From Allgaiera indica (GTDB taxonomy: Bacteria > Pseudomonadota > Alphaproteobacteria > Rhodobacterales > Rhodobacteraceae), in NCBI RefSeq assembly GCF_900106675.1, contig NZ_FNOB01000001.1, forward strand, positions 62,001-126,000: DNA of 64,000 nucleotides, in the 5' to 3' direction. The notes under the pieces are model-generated. The model was not told the DNA's origin, did not search any database, and worked only from the letters and a program-made list of their open reading frames with translations. The position numbers were made by a program, and so were the translations under genes. Below are positions 56,701 to 64,000 of this stretch, piece after piece (within the stretch, counting starts at the first letter, position 1; every line of letters begins with the position of its first letter).

Positions 56701-57202
56701 CGCCGGGCTGAACCGCGAGGGACGCGAACGGCTGCTGACCGCCTTCGAGCAGGTGAACGGCAATTTCTCGATGCTTTTCACCCATCTGTTCGGCGGCGGC
56801 GAGGCCCGGCTGGTGCTGGTCGAAAGCGACGATCCGCTGGAGGCGGGGCTGGAGATCATGTGCCAGCCGCCGGGCAAGAAGCTGTCCACGCTGTCGCTTT
56901 TGTCGGGGGGCGAGCAGACGCTGACGGCGATGGCGCTGATCTTTGCGGTGTTCCTGGCGAACCCGGCGCCGATCTGCGTGCTCGACGAGGTCGACGCGCC
57001 CCTCGACGACGCCAACGTCACCCGGTTTTGCGACATGCTGGACGAGATGACCCGCCAGACCGACACGCGGTTCCTGATCATCACCCACCACGCGGTGACG
57101 ATGAGCCGGATGGACCGCCTGTTCGGTGTGACGATGCAGGAACAGGGCGTCAGCCAGCTTGTTTCGGTCGACCTCAAGCGGGCCGAACAGATGGTGGCCT
57201 GA
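53744..57202 (+). CDS. smc: Chromosome segregation protein SMC
   Basis: An 1152-residue SMC ATPase that, with ScpA/ScpB, organises and separates chromosomes. The N-terminal head has Walker A GPNGCGKSN (32-40). Long Glu/Ala/Arg-rich coiled coils run from about 160 to 500 and 665 to 990 on either side of a hinge near 500-650 (ESHAGSQLLDRVRVTPGYEA). The C-terminal head carries the signature LSLLSGGEQTLTAMAL and Walker B ICVLDEVDAPLDDAN. It starts with GTG at 53744, with GAAAGG upstream. The frame is complete. Confidence 0.96.
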   Translation: MLRFTRLRLNGFKSFVDPTDLIIHDGLTGVVGPNGCGKSNLLEALRWVMGESRPTAMRGGGMEDVIFAGAASRPARNFAEVTLTIDNQERLAPSGFNDQDQIEIIRRITRDAGSAYRANTKEVRARDVQMLFADASTGAHSPALVRQGQISELINAKPKNRRRILEEAAGISGLYQRRHEAELRLSATETNLARVEDVVEQLAGQIATLARQARQAARYREIGEELRRAEGTLLYRRWKEADEARLAADQALTERTKAAAQAEAAARAATAARTKAEDGLPPKREEEAIAAAVLQRLNVQRDALNDEEARARRLIETLTARIDQLGRDMERETGLNHDAGETITRLEWEQAQIAKAHAGHDDRLAEAAEAAREAASVLSEREEILAERTEDVARLAARHQSALRMLSEVRTTVEKNEAEATRAREAVAAAKAALDRAAEDFAGAEEASAAAAEAAEAAEAHLAETEAARAEVQGREADARALRSEAEGEASALRAEVSALSKLVERESHAGSQLLDRVRVTPGYEAALGAALADDLRAPELDGDEGSGWAGLPDYDETQPLPPGVAPLSAQVEVPEVLRRRIAQIGLVERADGPHLQPMLQPGQRLVSREGDLWRWDGFRAGAEDAPSAAALRLQQLNRLVALKRDLEDVSARAAGAQQAHEHLQQQLADLARADQAARDARRRADQAVTEANRALARAEAESSIAQGKLEAADLAVKRHEEEAMAARGRLKEAERGLETLPDLDAARAGIEDVKMTVEAARMTMMTRRSGHDELRREGEARVRRGQEIVKEISGWKLRLETAEKRSAELAERRAESEAELETAAAAPEEIAEKRAELSEAIEAAEARRRKAADALAEAETALREAQIAERETERLAGEAREARARAEARTEAARETVTHAAERIHEETEMTPGALLASLATDPEAMPAAEALEIEVGRLRRQRDALGAVNLRAEEDAKEVTAEHDNLVSEKADLEEAIKKLRSGIAGLNREGRERLLTAFEQVNGNFSMLFTHLFGGGEARLVLVESDDPLEAGLEIMCQPPGKKLSTLSLLSGGEQTLTAMALIFAVFLANPAPICVLDEVDAPLDDANVTRFCDMLDEMTRQTDTRFLIITHHAVTMSRMDRLFGVTMQEQGVSQLVSVDLKRAEQMVA

Positions 57203-57219
57203 GGCCCGCGCCCGAGGGT

Positions 57220-58413
57220 TCAAAGCCGTTTCAGCAGGCCAAGCGTGGGCCAGGCATCGGCGGGCAGGTTCAAGCGCTTCTGTTCCTTCTGCACGGCGGT
57301 GCGGGTCTTGCGGCCAAGGATTCCGTCGACCTTGCCCACGTCATAGCCACGCGCTTGCAGCTTGCGTTGCAGGGCCTTCATCTGCGCCAGGTCAAGCTGT
57401 GGGTCGGGATGTCCCGGATCCAGACGCGGCGCGCCCTCCATCAGATCGGCGAAATAGGCCACGGTGGTGACGTAGACGAAGCTCTTGTTCCAGTGGAACA
57501 GCACGTCGAAATTGGGAAACACCATGAAGGCCGGGCCCTTGCGCCCCTGGGGCAGCAGGATCGAGGCCGGCAGGTCGCCCCCCGGTAGCTGCCCCTGCCG
57601 CGCCCGCACCCCCATCGCCGCCCATTGCCGTGCCGGCAGCCGGGTGTTCAGCCCGGTCCTGGCCCAGTCCAGATCCTTCGGCACCCGGACCTCGACCATC
57701 CAGGGCTGGTTCGCGCGCCAGCCCAGCATCTGCAACGTGTGGGCCGCCGACAGCAGCGCGTCGGGCACCGATGTCTTCAGCGTCACCTTGCCGTCGCCGT
57801 CGCCATCCACCCCGCGCTCCAGGATGTCCCGGGGCAGCATCTGCACCTGCCCGATCTCTCCCGCCCAGGCGCCGGTGGTGGTTTGGGGATTGAATTCGCC
57901 CTTCTCGTAAAGCGTGATCGCGGCCATCAACTGGGGCTGGAACACCTGCGGCCTGCGGCAATCATGGGCCAGCGTCAGCAGCGCGTCGCGGGTGTTGAAA
58001 TTGCCCTGGACGGCGCCGAAATCGGTCTCGAACGCCCAGAAGGCCAGCAAGATGCCCTTGGGCACGCCATAATCGCGCTTGGCCCGGGCGAAGATAGCGG
58101 CGTAGCGGCGGGCGTTGCGTTCGCCGCCGACCACGCGGCTGCGGCTGATCAGGGCGCTGGAGAATTGCAGGAAAGTCTTGCGAAACACCCCCTGGGCGCC
58201 GTCGGCGGCCAGCACTTTCGGATCGATCCGGGCGCCGCGAAAGAAGGCGCGCACCGCGGCGGCGTCGTGGCCCTGGGCGACTGCGCGCGCCTCGAAGGCC
58301 TTCAGGAAGGCCGGCAGCGGACCGCCGCAGGGGACGGGCGCGGCGGCTTCGGCCAGGGCGGGGCCGGCAGAAAGCAGGACGGCGGCAAGAAGCGAGAAGG
58401 CGGCGCGGCGCAT
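57220..58413 (-). CDS. Lytic murein transglycosylase (MltB family) with peptidoglycan-binding domain
   Basis: A 397-residue periplasmic enzyme that cleaves peptidoglycan glycan strands to anhydro ends. Residues 1-21 form a signal peptide (MRRAAFSLLAAVLLSAGPALA). The MltB catalytic domain has the general acid Glu129 in LLAFWAFETDFGAVQGNF, and TTGAWAGEIGQVQMLP follows. A PG_binding_1 repeat at the C-terminus (QRKLQARGYDVGKVDGILG) anchors it to the wall. The start at 58413 is chosen for the signal peptide. It is convergent with smc. Confidence 0.93.
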   Translation of the reverse strand: MRRAAFSLLAAVLLSAGPALAEAAAPVPCGGPLPAFLKAFEARAVAQGHDAAAVRAFFRGARIDPKVLAADGAQGVFRKTFLQFSSALISRSRVVGGERNARRYAAIFARAKRDYGVPKGILLAFWAFETDFGAVQGNFNTRDALLTLAHDCRRPQVFQPQLMAAITLYEKGEFNPQTTTGAWAGEIGQVQMLPRDILERGVDGDGDGKVTLKTSVPDALLSAAHTLQMLGWRANQPWMVEVRVPKDLDWARTGLNTRLPARQWAAMGVRARQGQLPGGDLPASILLPQGRKGPAFMVFPNFDVLFHWNKSFVYVTTVAYFADLMEGAPRLDPGHPDPQLDLAQMKALQRKLQARGYDVGKVDGILGRKTRTAVQKEQKRLNLPADAWPTLGLLKRL

Positions 58414-58496
58414 TGCGATCTCCGGGGCTGGGAAGGTTGGCCGGACCAGCCTAACAGGGCACGGGGCAAAGGCAAACCGGGCCTTTGCCGCGCGGG

Positions 58497-58655
58497 TCAG
58501 GGTTTGGGGTGCTCGTCCCATTCGTCCGACAGGATGCGCTGCGCGTCACCATCGGGATCCTCATACTGTCGGTGGCGCAGGGTCCAGAAGAACCCGGCCA
58601 GGCCGATGGCGCCGAGGAACAGCGAAATCGGGATTAGATAGGCAAGCACATCCAT
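58497..58655 (-). CDS. ccoS: cbb3-type cytochrome oxidase assembly protein CcoS
   Basis: A 52-residue single-helix membrane protein beginning MDVLAYLIPISLFLGAIG and containing FFWTLRHRQYEDPDGD, the CcoS pattern of a membrane helix followed by a Tyr/Glu/Asp-rich segment. CcoS is needed to incorporate haem b and copper into cbb3 oxidase. The start at 58655 has AGGGG six bases upstream; an ATG two codons earlier is too close to that sequence. It lies 9 bases after ccoI and ends the ccoGHIS run. Confidence 0.9.
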   Translation of the reverse strand: MDVLAYLIPISLFLGAIGLAGFFWTLRHRQYEDPDGDAQRILSDEWDEHPKP

Positions 58656-58664
58656 GACCATCCC

Positions 58665-60866
58665 CTAGCGCAGGCGCAAGGCGTTCAAAGACACGGTAAT
58701 CGAGGAGGCCGACATCGCCAAGGCCGCCGCCAGCGGCGTCGCCAACCCCATCAGCGCGATCGGCACCGCGATCAGGTTATAGGCCGCCGAGATCGCGAAA
58801 TTCTCCTTGATCCGGCGCACGGCGCGGCGCGACAGATGCGCGGCCTCGGCCAGCGGCGCCAGATCGGTGCCCAAAAGCACGATGTCCGACGCCACCCGCG
58901 CCGCATCCAGCGCCGAGGCCGGCGAGACCGAGACATGCGCCGCCGCCAGCGCCGCGGTGTCGTTCAGCCCATCACCGACCATCAGCACCTTGTGGCCCTC
59001 GGCGGCCATCTCGGCCAGCCGCGCGGCCTTGTCTGCGGGCAGCGCCCCGGCCTGCCAGCGGGCGATGCCCAGCCGTTCGGCCATCGCCCGCACCGCCGCC
59101 GGGCTGTCGCCCGAGATCAGATGCACGGCCTTGCCCTGGGCGGCAAGGCCGCGCACCGCCGCCTCGGCGCCGGGGCGCAGGCGGTCGGTGAAGGTGAAGG
59201 CGCGGGGGGTGCCCGCGCCGGTATCCAGGTAGGTGGCGGTGGCGGCCTCGGGCGAGGCCTGCAGCCATTCGGCGCGGCCCAGGCGCACGCGGCGCCCCTG
59301 CCAGCGGCCCTCGACGCCATAGCCCGGCACCTCGCGCAGATCGGTCACGGCGACCGGGGTCAGGCCGCGCGCCGCGACCCTCTGTGCCAGCGCCCGGGCC
59401 AGCGGATGCGACGAGCCCTGCGCCAGCGCCGCGGCCAGTTGCAGATCCGCCGTGGGGTGATCGCCCAGGTTCATCGGCTCGGGCGTGCCCAGCGTCAGCG
59501 TGCCGGTCTTGTCGAAGACCACCGCGTCGACCTCGGCCAGACGTTCCAGCGCGGTGCCGTCCTTGATCAGCAGCCCCTTGCGAAACAACCGCCCCGAGGC
59601 CGCCGTCACCACCGCCGGCACCGCCAGACCCAGGGCGCAGGGGCAGGTGATGATCAGCACGGCCACGGCGATGTTCACCGCCAGCCGCAGATCGCCCGAG
59701 ATCCACAGCCAGCCCAGAAAGGCCACCAGGCTGAGCAGATGCACGCCCGGCGCATAGATCCGCGCCGCCCGGTCGGCAAGCGAGGTGTACTTGTTCTTCG
59801 CACTTTCCGCGACGGCCACCAGATCGGCCATCCGGTACAGTGCGCTGTCGCGCCCCGCCGCCGTGACCCGCAGGATCAGCGGCCCGGTCAGGTTTACCTC
59901 GCCCGCGCTGACATGTGTGCCCGGCGCGGCCTGTGATGGAAGGCTCTCTCCGGTCAACAGCGAGCGATCCAGTTCCGACGCGCCCTCGGTCACCACCCCG
60001 TCCGCCGGTGCCCGCCCGCCGGGGCGCAGGCGGATCAGATCGCCCACGCGAAGCTCGGCGATCGGCACTTCGGCTTCCTGCCCGTCGCGCAGACGCAGGG
60101 CGCGCGGCACCTCCAGCGCGGCCAGTTCCTGCGCGGCCGAACGCGCGACGGCGCGGGTGCGGTGATCCAGGTAGCGCCCGGCCAGCAGGAAGAAAGTCAG
60201 CGACACGGCGGCATCGAAATAGGCGTGACGCCCGCCCTCGATGGTCTCGAAAAGCGACAGCCCCGCGGCCAACAGGATCGCCAGCGAGATCGGCACATCC
60301 ATGCCCAGCCGCCGGGCCTTCAGCGCCGCCAGCGCGCTGCGAAAGAAGGGCTGACCCGCGAAGGCCACCGTCGGCAGCGCGATCAGCGCCGAGATCCAGT
60401 GGAACAGGTCGCGGGTTTCGGCCTCGGCCCCCGACCAGACCGCGACCGACAACAGCATGACGTTCATCATCGCGAAGCCGGCGACGCCCAGCCGCATCAG
60501 CAGATCGCGGCCCTGCCGGTCGGCCTCGGTGGCGCTCAGGACGCCGGGGTCCAGCTCATGCGCCTCATAGCCCAGGCCGGCCAGCACCTCGATCAGCTGG
60601 GCGGCATCGACGCCGGGCGCGGCTTCGACCGCGACACGTTTCAGGGTCAGGTTCACCCGGGCATCGCGGACGCCAGGAACGGCGCGCAGACCGCGTTCCA
60701 CCGTGCTCATGCAGGTCGCGCAATGGGCGGTGGGCAGCGACAACATCAGCCGCCCAGCCGCCCCGGCCGCCGCGGTCTGTTCGGCGCGCTGCGCCAGATC
60801 CTCTGCCGCCGGGGCGACGGCACAGGCGGGGCAGGCCGAAAAGCCGGGGGTCGAGACGCCGGGCAT
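58665..60866 (-). CDS. ccoI: Copper-transporting P1B-type ATPase CcoI (FixI)
   Basis: A 733-residue heavy-metal P-type ATPase that supplies copper for cbb3 oxidase assembly. The N-terminus has CPAC (12-15) and a metal-binding HMA domain with HCATC (48-52). The transmembrane CPC motif is at 408-410 (IITCPCALGLA), and the phosphorylated Asp is Asp452 in FDKTGTLTLG. TGES, HPLA and GDGLNDTAAL motifs are present. It sits between ccoH and ccoS, the classical fixGHIS/rdxBHIS order. Confidence 0.97.
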   Translation of the reverse strand: MPGVSTPGFSACPACAVAPAAEDLAQRAEQTAAAGAAGRLMLSLPTAHCATCMSTVERGLRAVPGVRDARVNLTLKRVAVEAAPGVDAAQLIEVLAGLGYEAHELDPGVLSATEADRQGRDLLMRLGVAGFAMMNVMLLSVAVWSGAEAETRDLFHWISALIALPTVAFAGQPFFRSALAALKARRLGMDVPISLAILLAAGLSLFETIEGGRHAYFDAAVSLTFFLLAGRYLDHRTRAVARSAAQELAALEVPRALRLRDGQEAEVPIAELRVGDLIRLRPGGRAPADGVVTEGASELDRSLLTGESLPSQAAPGTHVSAGEVNLTGPLILRVTAAGRDSALYRMADLVAVAESAKNKYTSLADRAARIYAPGVHLLSLVAFLGWLWISGDLRLAVNIAVAVLIITCPCALGLAVPAVVTAASGRLFRKGLLIKDGTALERLAEVDAVVFDKTGTLTLGTPEPMNLGDHPTADLQLAAALAQGSSHPLARALAQRVAARGLTPVAVTDLREVPGYGVEGRWQGRRVRLGRAEWLQASPEAATATYLDTGAGTPRAFTFTDRLRPGAEAAVRGLAAQGKAVHLISGDSPAAVRAMAERLGIARWQAGALPADKAARLAEMAAEGHKVLMVGDGLNDTAALAAAHVSVSPASALDAARVASDIVLLGTDLAPLAEAAHLSRRAVRRIKENFAISAAYNLIAVPIALMGLATPLAAALAMSASSITVSLNALRLR

Positions 60867-60869
60867 GGG

Positions 60870-61322
60870 CTAGCCCGGAACCACCAGCGACAGGCGCTGC
60901 TTGAAATGGGTGCCGTTCGTGGCCTGGGCGCTGATCACCACCATCCACTTGCCGCGCCGCAATTCCACGGGGGCCGAGAACCGGTCACCCCTGCGGGTGA
61001 AACTTGGGCGCTTGTCCTCCTTCGCCTCGGTCGGGCGGCCGACCAGCACGCCCAGGCTGGCCACGTCGGCGGGCGATCCGGGCGCGCGGTCGACATCGAC
61101 GGTCAACACCCCGGACTCGTAGCCCAGCTGTACCGTCCAACCCAGCGCCTTCTGGGCCTTCATGTCGCGATTGAAGCTTTGGCTCGCGACATAGCCGTTC
61201 TCGACCTCGAGCCCGGGAAAGCTGTGCACCGCCTGGTAGGCGAGCAGCAGATTGACCCCGATGATCACCGAGAAGGCGGCCACGAAGATCGCCAGGACCT
61301 TGCGTCCGGTCAGTGGTGCCAT
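60870..61322 (-). CDS. ccoH: cbb3 oxidase accessory protein CcoH (FixH)
   Basis: A 150-residue single-pass membrane protein. The N-terminal helix LAIFVAAFSVIIGVNLLLAY (about 10-30) is followed by the FixH periplasmic domain with SFPGLEVENGYVASQSFNRD and LRRGKWMVVISAQATNGTHF. CcoH helps the oxidase subunits assemble. It starts one base after the ccoG stop; a longer start 16 codons upstream would lie inside ccoG. Confidence 0.94.
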   Translation of the reverse strand: MAPLTGRKVLAIFVAAFSVIIGVNLLLAYQAVHSFPGLEVENGYVASQSFNRDMKAQKALGWTVQLGYESGVLTVDVDRAPGSPADVASLGVLVGRPTEAKEDKRPSFTRRGDRFSAPVELRRGKWMVVISAQATNGTHFKQRLSLVVPG

Positions 61323-61323
61323 G

Positions 61324-62874
61324 TCATTTCTCCTTGCCGAAGAACACGGTCTTTTCCTGCACCTTGTCAAAGCCGGTCATATCCTGCGCCCAAAGCCGCA
61401 CCGCGGTGCGATCGGCCTTGGCCGGGGCGCTGCCCGGCGCGGCGACGATGTAGACACGCTGCAGGCGCGTCTCATCCGCGGGAACCTTGACCACATAGCC
61501 CGAGGTACCTTCCAGGCTGAGGCTCAGCCCCGGTATCGGATCCATGGTGATCGCGAAGGGGCGGGCCTCGTGCTGCTTGTTGCGCAGCCGCACGTCATAG
61601 GTGTTGCGGATCGACCCGTCCGACAGGGTGACGTACAGCGGATTGCGCACCGGGGCGACGGTCAGGCCGATCGGCGCGCGCAGGAAAAGCGCGGCAAGCA
61701 ACCCCAGGCCCACCGCCGACCACAGCACGGTATAGACGATGGTGCGGGGGCGGAAGACGTGCTTCCAGATCCGGCGCGGCGCGCGGCCGACGCGTTCCGC
61801 GGTCTCGTCGGTCAGCGCCATGTAGCCGATCAGCCCGCGCGGCTTGCCGATCTTGTCCATCACCTCGTCGCAGGCGTCGATGCAAAGCGCACAGGTGATG
61901 CAGGCCATCTGCTGGCCGTCGCGGATGTCGATCCCCATCGGGCAGACGTTGACGCAGGCGTTGCAATCGATGCAATCGCCCAGCGAATCCTTGGGCGGGA
62001 TGGCGCCGCCCACGCCCAAAGGCATCCCCGGCATCGGGATGTAGGGAGACCCGCCGGCCTTGGGCCCCACGGCGCGCAGTTCGGCCTCGGCCTGGGCGGT
62101 CTTTTGCTGCATCTCGGCGCGGCGGCGGTGCTTGCCACGCGGCTCTCCGCGCCATTCGCGATAGGCGACGGTGATCGTGTCCTCGTCCATCATCGCGGCC
62201 TGAATACGCGGCCAGGGGCAGGCATAGATGCAGATCTGTTCCCGCGCGAAGCCGCCGAAGGCAAAGGTGGTGCCGGTCAGCACCGCGACGGTCATATAGG
62301 CGACGGGATGGGCCTGACCCGTCAGCAGATTGACCAGCAGCGTCGGCGCATCGGCGAAATAGAACACCCAGGCGCCGCCGGTGGCCAGGCCGATCAGCAT
62401 CCAGGCGATCCATTTTATTACCCGCAGGCGCAGTTTGCGCGCGCTCCAATCCTCTCGATAGAGCCGCAGGCGCGCGTTGCGGTCGCCCTCGATCCAGCGC
62501 TCGACCAGAAGGAAGAGATCGGTCCAGACGGTCTGCGGGCAGGTATAGCCGCACCAGACCCGGCCCAACGCCGAGGTAAACAGAAAAAGCCCCAGCCCGG
62601 CCATGATCAGAAGCCCCGCGACGAAATAGAACTCGTGCGGCCAGATCTCGATCCAGAAGAAAAAGAAACGCCGGTTGGCCAGATCCACCAGCACGGCCTG
62701 ATCGGGCAGGTTTGGTCCGCGATCCCAGCGGATCCAGGGGGTGACGTAGTAGATCCCCAGTGTCACCGCCATGATCACCCACTTGAGGCTGCGAAAGCGG
62801 CCGCGCACCCGGCGCGGGAAGATCGGCGCCCGCGCGGTATAAAGTGGCTCGGGGCTGGTGTCTTGCGAACTCAA
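61324..62874 (-). CDS. ccoG: cbb3 oxidase accessory iron-sulfur protein CcoG (RdxB/FixG)
   Basis: A 516-residue polytopic membrane protein with two ferredoxin-type cluster motifs, CIDCNACVNVCPMG and CITCALCIDACDEV, and further cysteine motifs CGYTCPQ and CIYACPW. Five or so membrane helices surround these, and a C-terminal periplasmic Ig-like domain follows (about 400-516). CcoG reduces copper during cbb3 oxidase maturation. It is the first gene of ccoGHIS. An FnrL-type box lies 67 bp before its start. The structural genes ccoNOQP, usually directly upstream, are not there. Confidence 0.97.
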   Translation of the reverse strand: MSSQDTSPEPLYTARAPIFPRRVRGRFRSLKWVIMAVTLGIYYVTPWIRWDRGPNLPDQAVLVDLANRRFFFFWIEIWPHEFYFVAGLLIMAGLGLFLFTSALGRVWCGYTCPQTVWTDLFLLVERWIEGDRNARLRLYREDWSARKLRLRVIKWIAWMLIGLATGGAWVFYFADAPTLLVNLLTGQAHPVAYMTVAVLTGTTFAFGGFAREQICIYACPWPRIQAAMMDEDTITVAYREWRGEPRGKHRRRAEMQQKTAQAEAELRAVGPKAGGSPYIPMPGMPLGVGGAIPPKDSLGDCIDCNACVNVCPMGIDIRDGQQMACITCALCIDACDEVMDKIGKPRGLIGYMALTDETAERVGRAPRRIWKHVFRPRTIVYTVLWSAVGLGLLAALFLRAPIGLTVAPVRNPLYVTLSDGSIRNTYDVRLRNKQHEARPFAITMDPIPGLSLSLEGTSGYVVKVPADETRLQRVYIVAAPGSAPAKADRTAVRLWAQDMTGFDKVQEKTVFFGKEK

Positions 62875-62940
62875 CTGCGGCCTCCGCTGAAATCACGAAC
62901 TCGTGTGATCGAGATATCGGACAACCGCAAGGGCCGTGCC

Positions 62941-62954
62941 TTGACCTGCGTCAA
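62941..62954. promoter_or_regulatory. FnrL/FNR-type box upstream of ccoG
   Basis: TTGACCTGCGTCAA is a palindromic match to the FNR-family consensus TTGAT-N4-ATCAA, with TTGAC/GTCAA arms. Its inner edge is 67 bp upstream of the ccoG start. FnrL control of the rdxBHIS (ccoGHIS) genes is established in Rhodobacter sphaeroides, so activation under low oxygen is likely. Confidence 0.7.
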
Positions 62955-63124
62955 TAACACGCCATGGCTTGAAAGAACGATAACGGGCGCCGCCTTTGCC
63001 CTTCTGCGACGCCCGGAAAGATAGACACCGGTGCCCCCAGGAAACGCGCGAACAGGACGGGGCACCGGTGCTGGCCCCGTTGCCAGGGCTCGGATCAATC
63101 TGGAACGTTCCGGGGGGATTCGCC

Positions 63125-63138
63125 TTGACCTGTATCAA
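63125..63138. promoter_or_regulatory. Second FnrL/FNR-type box
   Basis: TTGACCTGTATCAA matches the consensus TTGAT-N4-ATCAA at 9 of 10 arm positions. It lies 250 bp upstream of ccoG and 464 bp upstream of the plus-strand transporter gene, so its target is unclear. Confidence 0.6.
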
Positions 63139-63178
63139 ATGGCGCGCCGCTTTGTGGTCGCGCCTTGCACGGCGTCAA

Positions 63179-63303
63179 GGCCGCGGTCGGGCGGGGGCGC
63201 CGCTCCGGCCTCCGCGTACGGACCAGCCGTAGCGTTTTTCCGGCCGCGGGCGGGGCAGCTGCCGCGCGCTGCAGCCGAACGGCACCCCCGCCCGACCGCG
63301 GCC
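63179..63303. repeat. Perfect 19-bp inverted repeat enclosing 87 bp
   Basis: GGCCGCGGTCGGGCGGGGG (63179-63197) is the exact reverse complement of 63285-63303. The enclosed 87 bases are GC-rich and contain no gene. It may be a structured RNA, a miniature element or a cruciform; nothing further can be read from the sequence. Confidence 0.6.
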
Positions 63304-63465
63304 GGAATATGTACCGCAGCCCCGCCCCCCCCCCGGCGCGGAAGGGCACTTCGCGGCGGCAGCGCAATCACGGCGCGATCACCTTGCGGTCAGAGTTCGC
63401 GAGCAGATTGTCACGATCCCGCGCGGCAATACAGACATGGATGACATGTGGTTTCGGCGGAGCTA

Positions 63466-63517
63466 GCTCTGCCTGTCATCGGTGGATTTCCACCTGTGGG
63501 TGCGCTCAGAGCAGAGC
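63466..63517 (+). promoter_or_regulatory. Nested hairpins in the leader of the acetate-transporter-family gene
   Basis: GCTCTGC (63466-63472) pairs with GCAGAGC (63511-63517), and inside lies GGTGG-ATTT-CCACC (63481-63494). The structure ends about 85 bases before the start codon. It could be a leader RNA element; this is inferred from position only. Confidence 0.3.
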
Positions 63518-63602
63518 CACGCGCAAGACGCGGACGGGGCCGGGCCCGGACCCCGCCTGAGCCGCCGATGCCATCTATCGGGCCCGAAGAGGAGGAGACT
63601 CG

Positions 63603-64000
63603 ATGAAGTTTGCCAATCCCGCCCCCTTGGGGCTTGCCGGTTTCGCCTTCACCACCTGGATGCTCAGCATGCATAACGCAGGCTGGTTCGGAGGTGCCGA
63701 CGTCGACCTTGTGCTGGCGCTCGCGTTCGCCTACGGCGGCTCGGCCCAATTGCTGGCCGGGCTTCTGGAATACCCGCGCGGCAACACCTTTGGCTTGGTC
63801 GCCTTCGTCAGCTATGGCGCCTTCTGGTGGTCCTGGGCGCTGTTCACGATGATGTTCCACGGCAAGGCACCTGGCATTTTCATCGGCTGGTACCTGTTCG
63901 TGTGGGGGGTCTTCACCTTCTACATGTGGCTGGCCACCTTCCGCGCCAACAAGGCGCTGCAGCTGGTGTTCCTGGCGCTGTGGCTGACCTTCGTGCTGCT
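63603..64000 (+). CDS. SatP/GPR1/FUN34/YaaH-family transporter, cut by window end
   Basis: The first 132 residues of a polytopic membrane protein. The family signature NPAPLGLAGFA lies at residues 5-15, and several hydrophobic helices follow (FAYGGSAQLLAGLLEYPRG, FVSYGAFWWSWALFTMMF, GWYLFVWGVFTFYMWLATF). Family members carry acetate, succinate or ammonium-related solutes. The ATG at 63603 has GAGGAGGAG upstream. The C-terminal part lies outside the window, so the frame is incomplete only because of the edge. Confidence 0.9.
   Translation, partial: MKFANPAPLGLAGFAFTTWMLSMHNAGWFGGADVDLVLALAFAYGGSAQLLAGLLEYPRGNTFGLVAFVSYGAFWWSWALFTMMFHGKAPGIFIGWYLFVWGVFTFYMWLATFRANKALQLVFLALWLTFVL

Larger units (their letters stand above)
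62875..63602. other. Long divergent regulatory region between ccoG and the acetate-transporter-family gene
   Basis: No gene is seen in 728 bp. It contains two FnrL/FNR-type boxes (62941-62954 and 63125-63138), a perfect 19-bp inverted repeat (63179-63197 with 63285-63303), and nested small hairpins before the plus-strand gene (63466-63517). Open frames through it are biased chance frames. Confidence 0.5.

Noticed and set aside
55193-57223. Long open frame (676 codons) antisense to smc
   Set aside because: Antisense shadow of the smc coiled coil and head; no domain is recognisable and smc has all its motifs.

Overview
The window is ordinary chromosomal DNA of a GC-rich alphaproteobacterium, almost certainly a member of the Rhodobacteraceae. 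The family-level clues are a Hint-domain protein with an acidic N-terminus, a ccoGHIS cluster preceded by FnrL-type boxes, an RpoH-type sigma factor of the second alphaproteobacterial class, a catalytically empty rhomboid of Rhodobacteraceae type, a membrane-anchored MoeB-like protein, and the serB / serC-serA arrangement. No rRNA, tRNA, CRISPR array, prophage or intact insertion sequence was seen. About 60 genes are supported.

Layout. 0.3-3 kb: S49 peptidase, a tiny zinc-ribbon membrane protein coupled to a CaCA exchanger, and a pteridine-reductase-like SDR. 3.0-3.3 kb: an AT-rich intergenic with DnaA-box-like and GANTC sites, a candidate origin. 3.3-6.6 kb: uvrC-pgsA-moaD-moaE. 6.6-11 kb: Hint protein, nth, a PfkB kinase, and a WecA/MraY-family transferase. 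11-17.4 kb: argB-ferredoxin-sixA, two SDRs, a decayed EEP-family nuclease gene, a CDF metal exporter and a crotonase. 17.8-24.6 kb: polA, a zinc-finger protein, asd and an M3 oligopeptidase. 24.6-30.6 kb: coaBC-dut-moeB-like operon, rpoH and comM. 30.6-36 kb: esterase, gshB, a probable 1-kb insertion, yraN-rsmI and a divergent LpoA-like lipoprotein. 36-43.6 kb: glnD-murJ, inactive rhomboid, trpS and a YcaQ-family glycosylase. 44-48 kb: rlmN, an IalB-family protein, asparaginase and an FkbM-family methyltransferase. 47.8-51.7 kb: serine biosynthesis, with serB divergent from serC-serA. 52-58.4 kb: PPP-type phosphatase, GNAT, GFA, smc and a lytic transglycosylase. 58.5-62.9 kb: ccoGHIS, the assembly and copper-delivery genes of cbb3 oxidase. 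The right edge cuts an acetate-transporter-family (SatP/YaaH) gene.

Functional links. MoaD, MoaE and the MoeB-like protein belong to molybdopterin synthesis. UvrC, PolA, Nth, Dut and the YcaQ-like protein are DNA repair or nucleotide hygiene. SerA, SerC and SerB form the complete phosphorylated serine route. CcoG, H, I and S mature cbb3 oxidase, but ccoNOQP does not lie directly upstream of ccoG.

The most interesting non-coding signal is a repeated 3'-end element: a GC-rich hairpin followed by a core related to GAGTATTTTCGCCAAGATG. It occurs five times, each time just past the stop codon and in the sense orientation of the gene it follows (polA, rpoH, trpS, the ycaQ-like gene and serA). All calls come from reading the sequence; no database search was run.
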